From contig OX578136.1 in assembly GCA_951213105.1 (NCBI GenBank), forward strand, positions 156,247,178 to 156,311,177: a DNA stretch of 64,000 bases, written 5' to 3'. This document shows, piece by piece, positions 21,211-31,279 of the stretch; position 1 is the first letter of the stretch; every line of letters starts with the position of its first letter. This stretch comes from Amaurobius ferox. Lineage: Eukaryota > Arthropoda > Arachnida > Araneae > Amaurobiidae. The notes below the pieces were generated by a model. That model did no database searches and was not told where the DNA came from. It saw only the letters and a list, made by a program, of their open reading frames with translations. Position numbers and translations under genes: made by a program.

Positions 21211-22397
21211 ATGAGTGCTTATTATCCACCTTATGATGATCAAGTGAAAAAAGGGCCTATTGGAGCTCCTGGTATAGGTTTTAAATTAATGGCTGATGGA
21301 AATTATGATATGGAAAATAGAATTTTAAAAAATTGTGAAAATCCTATAGATGATTTAGATTTAACCACTAAAAGTTTCGTTTTGAATAAAATAGAGAATA
21401 ATCATTTTGAATTGAGAGCTCTTATAGAAACTAAATATCATAAGGATTTGTTGTTTTTGTTGTTGTTGTTTATAACCTCATGTTTCGGTGGAACCACAAA
21501 CAGGACCAGTGATGCCAGAAGACGGACAAAGAATGACACAAGACAAGATCACAAGGTTTATTAACACAAACAACATCACTGATGAAGGACAAGGGGGGGG
21601 GGGGGTTCAGCTTCTCATTTAGCGAGGACCCAGAGGTCGGAAGACTGTCTTCATTCTCAATAAAACAACCATGCCTTACTCGGGATTCGAACCCAAGTCC
21701 ACTAGACATCAGTCGGAGACGCTATCCACTTCACCGCCTGGGCGGCAGATAAGGATTTTTTATCCTTTACTGTAGAAACAGGTAAGAGAATAAAAGAATT
21801 AGATGAAACAACTTTACATTCTTCAGAAGGAAAACCTTACGATGCAAAAGGAAAAAGAATGGAAATGTAGCAGATCCTAAAGATGAAAAAAATGTTGTGA
21901 ATAAAAGATATTTTGAAAAAAATTCGTTAATATTACAGAATGATAAATTTGATGCAAAAAATAAAAGAATAGGTAATGTAGCAGGCCCAGAATATGATAA
22001 AGATGGTGTCAATAAAATATATTTAGATAATAGAGATATCTGGATTACCGTAGAAGATGATTTTCTTATTTTTACAGATGGAGAATTTACAAAAGTAAAT
22101 TTCAATATGATGAGTTCTAAATTACTGGATCAAGAGATGCGATTAACTACAGATATGTATATGAAAATTTCCATATATATAGCTATATATGATACAGTAA
22201 AAAGTAAATATATATATGATAAAAGTCCACTGATATCAATAGAAATCAATGGTAAGGAAATTTTAAATGCTAATACAGATACAGTAACCTGTTTTGCTTA
22301 TGGTAAACGTGATGATATCATCACATTATGGATAAAAACCCATGGTAAATCTAGCACTTTAAAACCTTATATACATATTGAAAAAATCCCTTTCTAA
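21211..22397 (+). pseudogene. Fibre/tail-like protein remnant, interrupted by a SINE
   Basis: The N terminus starts MSAYYPPYDDQVKKGPIGAP, with a single short collagen-like Gly-X-X stretch. It is followed by GIGFKLMADGNYDMENRILK and 'NPIDDLDLTTKSFV', a module typical of trimeric fibre proteins in which a 'Gly-Asn-Tyr-Asp-Met' strand repeats. A SINE (21450-21748) cuts the gene. After it, two more such modules appear in broken frames (21790-21990; KPYDAKGKRM, NDKFDAKNKRIGNVAGPEYD). The C-terminal domain (about 22010-22397) is beta-rich with WITVEDDFLIFTDGEF and ends HIEKIPF. I infer host-attachment fibre by analogy; the C-terminal domain is not recognised. Confidence 0.6.
21450..21748 (-). mobile_element. 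tRNA-derived SINE inserted in the fibre-like gene
   Basis: It is on the minus strand. The tRNA-like head is at 21748-21670, with an A-box region GTGAAGTGGATAGCGTC and B box GGGTTCGAATCCC. The 3' tail is (AAC)n, seen as (GTT)n at 21450-21471. The 10-bp duplication ATAAGGATTT flanks it exactly (21440-21449 and 21749-21758). A G-run of about 12 lies within (21593-21604). It is not a tRNA gene, as no intact cloverleaf precedes the SINE body. Confidence 0.88.
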
Positions 22398-22414
22398 AAT
22401 ACGTTCACCATTAA

Positions 22415-22974
22415 ATGGATATCGATTGGAATGCATTTTCCAGAAATAATTTATCTGAAGATGTAATTAGAAATCTTAAAGATCATGTAAATATGGATTT
22501 AATTTTTCAATATTCATCACTGTCTGATTCTTTTATTGAAGAATTTGCTCAACCTGATGATTGGCCTAAAATTTCTAGATATCAAAAATTATCTCAGAAG
22601 ATTTTATAGAAAAATGTAAAGATAACATATATTGGGATAACATTTATCATTATCAAACTTTAAGTAACGAATTTATCATAAAATTTTCTGATCATTTAGA
22701 TTTATATAAAGTATCAATGTTTCAAAATCTTTCAGAAGATACCATGAGAGTATTAAAATATGATATAAATTGGTTGTATATAACTAGATATCAAACATTT
22801 AGTGAAAATTTTATAGAAGAATTTATGCATAAATTTGATTTTTGTTATTTGATTAAATACAAATTTGATCTATTACCTGATCACTTTTTTAATGTTTATT
22901 GGAAAAAAATACAAGCTATACAGATGAGTGAATTAAATAAAAAGTTTGATCATCATGAAATAGAATCTTACTGA
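22415..22974 (+). pseudogene. 23-residue-repeat protein of giant-virus type, one frameshift
   Basis: The frame starts MDIDWNAFSRNNLSEDVIRN and consists of about seven units of 23 residues with the pattern 'LSE(D/N)FIEEF...W..I..YQ'. The first frame ends at 22609. A single-base change near 22592 would carry the same repeat pattern on through 22700 into the later frame, which ends at TGA 22972-22974. So this is one gene of about 186 codons with one break, not two genes. Repeats of this kind are common in nucleocytoplasmic large DNA viruses (mimivirus, iridovirus and marseillevirus relatives) and in some phages, with unknown function. It lies 18 bp after the fibre-like gene. Confidence 0.6.
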
Positions 22975-23094
22975 GAAAAAATTATTGAAGATATTTGTAA
23001 AGTTAAAAAAGTCTTGAGAGGATGTGTTTATCTTTTGAGATAATTAACTAACAAAGATGAAAAATAAATATTTTATAATAATGTTTCTAAATAA

Positions 23095-24182
23095 ATGAAT
23101 GTTATATATAGTAATGGTATAAAAAAAACATTTATCTCTTTCTTAAATATAGAGAATCCTGCTGAAGTGAAATCTATTTTTTTATTAAATTATAATTCAC
23201 TTGATGGTATAGAAAATTTAACTAATTTAAAAGAATTATATTGTGTGGGAAATAAATTAACGTCATTTGAAGGAATAGAAAATTTAATAAATTAAGAAAC
23301 ATTAGATTGTGGAGGAAATAAATTAACATCCCTTGAAGGAATAAAAAATTTAACGAATTTAAAAGTATTATATTGTGGAGGAAATAAATTAACATCCCTT
23401 GAAGGAATAAAAAATTTAACGAATTTAAAAGTATTATATTGTGGAGAAAATAAATTAACTTCACTAGAAGGTATAGAAAATTTAACTAATTTAAAAGAAT
23501 TATATTGTGGTGTGAATAAATTAACGTCACTTGAAGGAATAGAAAATTTAACTAATTTAAAAGAATTATATTGTAGAGAAAATGATATTACATCTCTAAA
23601 TGAATTAATATTTTTGCCTAGAATAGATGAAGTATGGTATGATGAAAATAAAATAAATTTATCTCCGATTTTAAGGAGATTTCATAATAATGTATATAGT
23701 GACTCTCAAAATGTGTATAATACATATATTCAAAAATCTTTAAGAGATACAATCAAAAAATTAATAAATACAGATATTAAATATGATTTAGATGAATGCA
23801 TTAAAGAATTAGGTATAGAAATTAAAAGACACTTACTAGAGGTAGAATTCCATAATATTAAATTTAGAGAGATATTAGTAATTGTGTTTAATAAAATTAA
23901 AAAAAAGAGAATAAAAACGAAATTATAAAAGTGTAAAAAGATTAACTGAAAGAGGCTGATGATAAATGTTTTGTTGGGAAAGTAACTAGAATAATTAATG
24001 TACTAAATGGATTTGATCCTGATGTTTCTATTACAATTTCTGATAATGAACAAAAAAATATAATAGCTGAAAAAATATTTAAAGAGTCAAAGTCTGATGA
24101 AGAATACAGAGAAAAACTTATAAAAGAGATGGAAGAAAGAGGCTTTACAGATTATGAAGAATGGGTGAATTTATATTTATAA
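23095..24182 (+). pseudogene. Leucine-rich-repeat protein with giant-virus-type C-terminal domain, broken
   Basis: The reading starts MNVIYSNGIKKTFISFLNIE. From about 23195 it has seven 23-residue LRR units of the form 'GIENLTNLKELYCG.NKLTSLE'. One in-frame TAA at 23293-23295 interrupts it. Identical 69-bp DNA units at about 23297-23440 show recent unit duplication. After the LRRs come LPRIDEVWYDENKIN and a helical domain with 'NNVYSDSQNVYNTYIQKSLR', which runs to a stop at 23928. A further open stretch 23948-24182 has KCFVGKVTRIINVLNGFDPD and ISDNEQ, and ends EEWVNLYL. I regard this as the continuation of the same gene after a frame break. The 'VY.D.QNVH..IQ.S' and 'CF.G...R..N.LNGF...V.I.ISDNEQ' blocks are, to my knowledge, the C-terminal part of LRR proteins in mimivirus- and marseillevirus-like viruses. 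The antisense ORF here is a shadow. Confidence 0.65.
23297..23505. repeat. 69-bp tandem repeats encoding LRR units
   Basis: Three units of 69 bp are almost identical in DNA (each with GGAGGAAATAAATTAACATC and GAAGGAATAAAAAATTTAAC). The flanking units are more diverged, so slippage or unequal exchange occurred late. Confidence 0.85.
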
Positions 24183-24218
24183 AAATGAGTGCATCTATTT
24201 ATTTAAAAAAATAGCAAT

Positions 24219-24565
24219 ATATCCCACCTGGATCCAGGGGGGTGATCTGGAAGTCTGGTTCCAACAGCTGTTTTAGAATTCTAGAACTAGAGTTCCAGAT
24301 CACCCCTTGGACCAGGCCCACTGGCCAAGGAAAGGACAATACAAACATATAACATACAGGACATGGAATCCACAAGATTCAACCCACCACTTATTATATT
24401 TCGATGATTGCCACTCTTTTGGATCAACGACAAGAGTAGCTGACGTCATGTTATGGCTCCGGTTCAATAAACCATCAACCCCGTATTGATTAACAACCTG
24501 GGAGAGGTCGGCATTTGAACCTGGGGCCCAGATGTTTATAGCCCCGAACGCTACCTTTGAGCCAT
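24219..24565 (-). mobile_element. Second tRNA-derived SINE in the Polinton-derived element
   Basis: The minus-strand head near 24565-24500 has an A-box-like TGGCTCAAAGGTAGCG and a B-box-like GGTTCAAATGCC. The other end (24219-24320) carries a pair of inverted 25-28 bp segments around GGGTGATCTGGAA, giving a foldback structure. A clear target duplication was not found. It belongs to a different family from the SINE at 21450. Confidence 0.5.
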
Positions 24566-24569
24566 GGAT

Positions 24570-24954
24570 ACACGAGATATGTTGAACAATTCATTAATAT
24601 AACCTTTACATTGAAAACTAAAAACAATTTTAAACGAGTCATTTTTGCGAGAATACTTTAAAAGATCAATAGTTTTAATTTATCTGATCGAAAAATAGCG
24701 AAAATAATGTTTATAAAACGTTATAAATACTTTTAAAATGGGAGACATAAAAATATATCGTTTGATGCTGCCATCTAGCGAAACAAATCTGCAACAAGTT
24801 AAATAAATATTATTTTCTCTTCATTCGTAACACTACGTAATGAAGAACGTCATCACTACTTCTACTCAAAGTAAAGGCACTTCCTCTCGCAGTGTAGCTG
24901 ATAAACAAATCAAGGTCGCTTTATTTTCGCTTCTTAAATGGAAGAGTTCTGAAC
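24570..24954. other. Unrecognised AT-rich part of the Polinton-derived element
   Basis: It lies between the second SINE and the right terminal repeat. No frame with recognisable content is present. Lost replication genes could once have been here or elsewhere; nothing remains to show it. Confidence 0.5.
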
Positions 24955-25583
24955 GAATATGAATTAGAGAAAGCTCAATCATTTTTTCTTTATAATTCAG
25001 TGGGGGGGTGTCACCTCCCACTATAAAATTATCATATCTTTTTTATTAAACATATGTTTTGTAATTCATAATGATTTCATTCATATTTTTTTAATTCTTT
25101 TTAATTTTATAAAACATGTTTAGATTTAGTTAAACATTTTGATTTTTTCTATTAAATATATGGGGGGGGGGGGTCTCAACCCCACCTTTTAAAAACAGAG
25201 GGCTTCCATACATTTGGAGGCGCATTTATTTTAAATAATTCACTGCATACTTTTAATATGTCTAGCTTTTTAACTAAAAACGTTCACTCTTTAAAGGAAA
25301 ATATATTAGAGGACTTCCATTCATTTGGAGGTCCTCTTTTTTCACGCATTTATTTTATATGTCTAGCTTTTTAACTAAAAAATTTCAGTAATTCATTGTT
25401 AAAATTTGGTCTTAATGTAAAAAAGGTATATATACACCTTTTTAAGCTATAAAAATCATGTTTTTAATATTAAAATGGATCGAGACCTTTTTTTTTCATA
25501 AAAAAAAAATATAATAAGCTATAAAATCATGTTTTTTAGTGTAAAAAGAGTCTGTGCGCTCATACAAGCGCATGGATACTACT
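24955..25583 (-). repeat. Right inverted terminal repeat of the Polinton-derived element
   Basis: It is the reverse complement of 17863-18485. The outer end is GATACTACT, followed by the target duplication TACGAT. It contains a G-run at 25162-25173 that differs in length from the C-run in the left repeat, as expected for slippage after insertion. Confidence 0.9.
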
Positions 25584-25589
25584 TACGAT

Positions 25590-28359
25590 TAAAAGAACAT
25601 CATATTTCGTAACAGTACCAGCTGTTTAGTGTAGTACAAGATGTCATGACTTCGATATGAAGGTAGTAATCATTGAATCGATATTGTTTGCTATTGCTCA
25701 AAATATATTTTTTAAAAATATATAACATGAAAGCCTGCCGAAGAAGAACTTTAACTTTATCTCTAGATAACTGATCAATTAACAGAACTAATTTCAATGT
25801 GAGATAATATCATAATTTCCGGTATGAGGATATGGGTACCGCACAGGAGCAATCTTATTATCTCAATTTTCTCCAATATTTCAGTTTTTCATTTACAGTA
25901 CTTATTTCGTTTGCCGAGGTCAACTCCGAGAAGTTCATATCAGCATGTTGCTCTGATTACTGCTGGACTCATAAATTTAACCTATTAATATCCTAAAAAG
26001 TGCTCTTTGAAATTAACTTTTTACAGTGTAAAAATTGAAAAGGGGTTGTGATGCTTTGCAAATGCATTTCTTCTTAACAGAGTAGCTTTCAAGGTAGAAA
26101 AGAGAACGCATATGAATATCGTCAGACAGTATGGACAAATTGATATTTGCCACAAGATGAGTTAAAAAGTGCTTTACTTAATGAAAACTAAATGACAAGT
26201 TACATAAAGTAGATAATAAAATGTATAGCATTGATACGGAATACAGATGACCAGTAGTCAAGATATTCTTACGCACTAATTACTTTGTGCTCTAGGATGA
26301 AATTAGCGATAAAAAAGGCTAAACTGATTTGTTATTTTTTAAACCAATATGCGATCTGCATTGCTTTTTTGTTGATCTTTTAACGAGTTTTGCCTGTATC
26401 CAAAGTGTGGTAGACAAGAAGAAACTTCTTAGTATTCGCACAATTTGAAGTGTTTTTATTCGTGAGATATTGTAAAATAATGATTAATAATCTAAACTCA
26501 GCCTGACCTAATAAACGTTGAATAACAAATTATTTAGTTATTGCAATTGAATTGTTTCACATGAATATCAAAATGTGATTCAGTTACATGACTCTTGATT
26601 GCATTATACCTAAGTATCACTGAAACATTATGGAATCATTGATTTTCATATAATTCAATGTATGTTGTTCCATACTAAGCTAAATATAATCTTGCATGTC
26701 AAGAATATTTTTTTTACTGCAATAGTCTTCGGTGAAAAAGTAACGGGTGTTTATTAATTAAACCACAACTTCTTGTTTGTAGAATTATTATTAAGGTGAA
26801 ATAATTTAATATCGTGAATAGAATCTTTTTCAATCAACAAACAAATAAAACATTGGTACTGCTGAAAGTAGATGTTATCTTAGGACAAATGTAGAACATT
26901 AAAAGATTTTATTGACTTTATATTTCTAGCAGAAAATTTTACTTTAAGAAGAGACAATACTGTATATGCGTCAAATAAACAACAATCAGATATTCCAGTT
27001 TACAGCTTTTAGAAGAACCTTTCGTTTACTGAACTGTTAAAAAGCTAAAAAGCCATTTTGTTGGAAATGCAATTCTCTTCTGATATGGGATTGAAAATCA
27101 CAGAATAACCGCATGACAGTCATTTTTATGTGGATTTTCCGTATGTTTTCCAAACATAGAGGGCCTATTTACAAATGAATTGTTATATCTGTGTTTTACT
27201 GCAGTTTTATTGAAAATGGATTTTGAAAAGGGTATTTGAATAATTTTGTCATCTTTTTTGGTAGTTTATGAAACTATAATCTTTACTATCTTGATGCCTT
27301 CTTCTGCATAAAAGAGGGAATTCACACTTCTCTTTTTCTGCTTTATCTGTGATGGGTAAACAATTGAGTTGAGAAAATGAAAAGTAATTATTTGAAGAGA
27401 AAAGTAATTATGACATTTTAGATATTGCGTGTTTATTCTGTCTTATATTTTAGGATCAAATGAGAACTGAATCAAGAAAAATCTACCGCAACATTTTAAG
27501 AAATGCACATAATATAAAATGTAGATTTTTAATATTTAAAATTCAACTCTAGAAATATTTGCTATAATAAGTTTAAGCCTTATCAGACACATGAGAAGCG
27601 TTTATATTATATGTATGTCCCACAAAAATTGAAGAGTGGAGGATTTTTTGAACCATTAGTTGTAGTTCCATAGTTTCAATTGCAAAAATGCTTTAAATCA
27701 GGTAGAAAGTTATGAAATAGCCATTTAAATGATGTATCATATTGTGCGGGAAGTTAAGAAAATTAACTTTTATACAGTATCGAAAAAAGTCAAATTACGA
27801 AAATTTTACCCATTGAGTACTTAGTGTAATTGAATAAAAATTTGACTGTAATACAATTCACTTTGACACAGTTATCATTAATTAAATTTTTATTGAGAAT
27901 TAAAGGGGCATCCACAAATCAACTTCGATTGCAAATAGTTACTAAAACTGTTACCACTTCTTCAAATTTATTTAATGCAGATAAAACTCTTATGTCATTA
28001 TTTTGTCGATTCACAGTTTGTATGCATTCAAATAACTCTGCTACTTAATTAACGTTTGAATGATGACTCTGTTCAGTAATGCCGAACTCTATGAGATGAT
28101 TTTGATTTACGGAGAATGCAGCCGATTTCCTAGGGATACAGCAAGAGAATACTATCGCAGTTTCCGTTCAGGCGGCATACTTCTAAAGTTTTTTTCTGCG
28201 GTTGGTATGTCAACTGTAATCAGTAGGTTCGTTTCATCGTCGATATGACTTAGGAATACAACGAGTACTATCGGAAAATAATAAAATAGATATTTTAGCC
28301 TATTTCTCATCCTATTTATACGCGAGTGTCCGGACCGTAAATGCTAAACATCTTCCTCG
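25590..28359. other. AT-rich intergenic region
   Basis: About 2.8 kb without a supported gene or a recognised repeat. ORFs at 25600-25797, 27830-28048 and 28060-28248 are short and lack motifs or splice context. Confidence 0.5.
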
Positions 28360-28645
28360 GTTTACAGCATAGGTTCTCAACCTTAATTGCCCACCGCCCA
28401 CTTTGAGAATATTTTTCTTTTTAATGCCCCCCAATTTTTTTTTTACTTGCGAATCTGAAACAGCTATTGCCACGATTATATTTAAACGTGTAATATTATA
28501 TACTATAGTCGTAAGATAGGATATGGCCCTATCGTATTTCTGAGTTTAAAGAAGACTGTTTCAATGAGAACAATTAAAACGCATACTTAATTATATTTAA
28601 AAGCATTTTTATTAACATTCAAAATACATTGCATTTATAACTTAT

Positions 28646-30412
28646 CTAATGAGAAGGTTGAAGCATTTTAAGGAGTTTGTTAATATCAGGCTCGATTTTA
28701 CTTAAAAACAACCGTAAGTTGCCGCGTTCAGTAACATGGAGCCGATTTATCTTTTTAGTTACCAACGTTGCTACAGCCCTAAATCCACGTTCAGCTAAAT
28801 AGGAAGATGGGAATGCTATCAGAAATCGTTGAACAATCGACCATAATCCTGGGTACAGTTGTAAAATCAGCTTCTGCAGCCAAAATTCTTGGTAGCCATT
28901 CTTGAATTTAATTTTTAATTCCTCCTTTGTCGTCAGTTCTATTAGTTCTTCTTCTAACTAGGATGATCCTGCTGTGTTGACATTTGAAAAAGGATACAAA
29001 ATCCAGTCTGGTATATCCATGTTTAAAATGTCCTGGAATCGTTCCTTGAAATCACTGTGAAGGTTTTCCAAGTGTTGACAGTAAACAAGCAAGTCGTAGT
29101 GCTTGAATGATACTGCTGATAAATTTGGGAAGTTATTGAATTCGCGTCTGCCGATATTTCTTTTGTATAATAGCAGTTTGGACACGAAAGCAGAAACGCT
29201 ATTTTTTGTCTTAATCAAGTTTAAGTCGTTGCCTTGAAGATGGATATTGACATCATTAAACAATTTATACAGGTCTGTCAAGTACGCAATATCGTTCTTT
29301 GATGAGATAAGGTTGTCGCGCAATTCCGTGCCTTTGTTTCCTAGGAACTCTATCACAGACCCAAACAGATTGTAAAATCGAGTCAAACAAGTACCTTTTG
29401 ACAACCAACGCACCTCTGTGTGAAGCAGCAATCGCATGAAATCTTCATCATTGGCAATGCAAAGCTGACTAAATAATCTGTCATTCAACGAGTTACTTCT
29501 GATTTTATTAGCTGCTCTGATAACATATTACAGTGATGTATGGAGGCGTTCACTCAAATTTTTCGCAACCAAATGCTGGCGATGAATTAATTACGCAATG
29601 CACAGCAAGCACGTCAGGAACTTTATTTTTTAAGCACACTATGAAGCCTTTGTGACGCCCTGTCATAGCCGGTGCGCCATCCGTCACAACTGACAAAATA
29701 TTATTAAAAGGAATTTCCTTTTCATCACAAAACTTTTCCAGTGTATTAAATATGGTTTCTCCTTTTGCATCTGTTTTCAAATTCGTAGTAAAAAATAGTT
29801 CCTGACATATTTTATCATCTTTGATAAACCTCACGTATGACAATAACAAGGCTTCATTGGTTGGTAAAGTGGACTCATCCAGCTGAATTGAAAATTGACA
29901 AGTCTGCAGATGATTGCACAATGATTCCCCAATGTTTTCAGCCATCTCATCAATTCGTCTTTGCACAGAACTATTGCTCAAAGAAATTTTTCGGATAATA
30001 TCGGCAGCTGGTTTATGGAGCATAGTGGTTATTACTTGATTTACTGCTGGTAAAATTAAATCTTCCCCAATAGTATGGGGTTTGCATGTTTTAGCAATCA
30101 ACAATGAGATATTGTACGAAGCTCGAAGTCCGTCATCGTCTTGCTTAGAAGCTGATGAAAAAGTTTTGATACAGTTGGCTGAATTTCGTACTTCTTTTTC
30201 ATGTCTTGAAAATAGGTCACGTCTTTGTCTTTCTCATCCAGGTGTATTTTATTAAAATGATCTTGAAGCTTAGAAGGCTTCATCGCTTCATTTGAAAATG
30301 TTTTTTGACAAATAAGGCACATTGGCGATGATGGATTTGTGGGATTTTCGATAAATCAGTACTTAATATAATCCACACTATACTGCCGCCTCTTCTTTTT
30401 TGCTTCCGACAT
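28646..30412 (-). pseudogene. hAT transposase (ZBED5/FAM200-like group), degraded
   Basis: The reading starts at ATG 30412 (MSEAKKKRRQYSVDYIKY) and meets an in-frame stop just after that segment. It continues with a BED-type zinc finger (CLICQKTFSNEAMKPSKL..H...H). The catalytic region follows: FSIQLDESTLPTNEALLLSY (first Asp), VTDGAPAMTGRHKGF (second Asp), then CVI. A frame break comes near 29560. Next are MRLLLHTEVRWLSKGTCLTR (the conserved R-W block) and 'NDRLFSQLC'. A stop follows at about 28958, and then a C-terminal dimerisation block (FPSSYLAERGFRAVATLVTK in another frame) ending at a TAG at 28646-28648. Order and spacing match animal hAT transposases of the ZBED5/SCAND3 group. Several breaks rule out activity. 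Confidence 0.82.
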
Positions 30413-30963
30413 GGTTTTTACTTTTCAGGTACGTGAGTAGTATTAGTGTACTTTTAAAACCCTGTCATCAATTGCGCGCGATAATGCTAATGAAAATAAA
30501 ATGAACAATCACTGTCTTTATATAGGTTGGAGACATATAACACGCATCGACAGGAATATGATAAACATGCAGTGACTCGTTTATAACACCCGGCGCCGAA
30601 GTAAAGCGCGGGGACAAGGGTGATGCGGGAGCAGAGTCTGGGTTAGAACAAGCACAGATAATAAGTCAATTCTTGCAGGATTGCAAAAATCACGTTATTT
30701 AACAAAAACTTGTTATAACTGAATTGCTACAAGCATATTTTTGCTATTTTTTATTAACAGGCTTTTGTTAACTTTACCTGTATTTTCTTTATATATGAGA
30801 TATTTCACGTGAAATTGGAAGATTTGAAAATTTTTAATTCAAATCTAAAATTAAAAATTTTTATATCACCCAATTTAATGTAGATCTGAATGTTATGGAA
30901 TCTTTAAGTTCAATTTTCATCCACTTCCCGAACTACCGAAATATGTGAATTTTCGCACACGTG

Positions 30964-31030
30964 TTTCCTTCCCGGCCGTCCAACTAGTTACTCTAAGTCC
31001 TCTGGACGAGTCGGACGGTCTGGGTCTTCA
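30964..31030 (+). mobile_element. 67-bp mini-insertion with target duplication
   Basis: The segment starts TTTCCTTCCCGGCCGTCC and ends GGACGGTCTGGGTCTTCA. It is flanked by ACACGTG on both sides (30957-30963 and 31031-31037) and lies in the hAT element. A second copy is at 35914-35974. The module also forms the 3' part of the SINEs at 4971-5247 and 44567-44863. Its ends pair (CCGTCC with GGACGG), so it can fold into one hairpin. Confidence 0.8.
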
Positions 31031-31279
31031 ACACGTGATAAAAATGATTAAAATACATACAATAATAAAAATTAACCAATATTAAAGTTTACTTTAGTTA
31101 GTACGTGATTAGCGTGTTTTTTTTGTCTTTTTTAAATTATATTTTTTTAATCTGCCTACCGCCCCTCCGTACCATCTCAACGCCCCCTAATTTTCTCTGG
31201 GTCTTCTACTGCCCCCCTGAAAGTCTCAAACGTCCGCAAGGGGCCGTTATCGCCCACGTTGAGAACCTATGGTTTACAC

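Larger units (their letters stand above)
17863..25583. mobile_element. Polinton/Maverick-derived element, 7.7 kb, decayed, non-autonomous
   Basis: The element is defined by inverted terminal repeats of about 620 bp that begin AGTA and end TACT. It is flanked by a perfect 6-bp duplication, TACGAT (17857-17862 and 25584-25589). AGT-type ends, repeats of several hundred bp and a 6-bp duplication are the known signature of Polintons. Inside are a minus-strand pair of small genes and a plus-strand series of virion-like and accessory genes: penton-like, small basic protein, major-capsid-like, fibre-like, 23-residue-repeat protein and LRR protein. Most carry frameshifts or stops. I find no protein-primed DNA polymerase, retroviral-type integrase, packaging ATPase or maturation protease, and the length is about half of a usual Polinton. 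Two SINEs have inserted in it. It is AT-richer than the host exons. Confidence 0.88.
28368..31271 (-). mobile_element. hAT-superfamily DNA transposon, 2.9 kb, inactive
   Basis: The ends CATAGGTTCTCAAC (28368) and GTTGAGAACCTATG (to 31271) are inverted repeats. They are flanked by an 8-bp duplication with one mismatch, GTTTACAG (28360-28367) and GTTTACAC (31272-31279). An 8-bp duplication and CA...TG ends are hAT features. It carries the transposase remnant at 28646-30412 on the minus strand and one 67-bp retroposed insertion at 30964-31030. Confidence 0.88.

Noticed and set aside
21660..21748. Possible tRNA gene on the minus strand
   Set aside because: A and B boxes are present, but the sequence continues into a SINE body and (AAC)n tail and is flanked by a 10-bp target duplication, so it is a SINE.
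23222..23464. Reverse ORF with a tandem Leu-Asn-Phe repeat
   Set aside because: It is the antisense shadow of the 69-bp LRR units.
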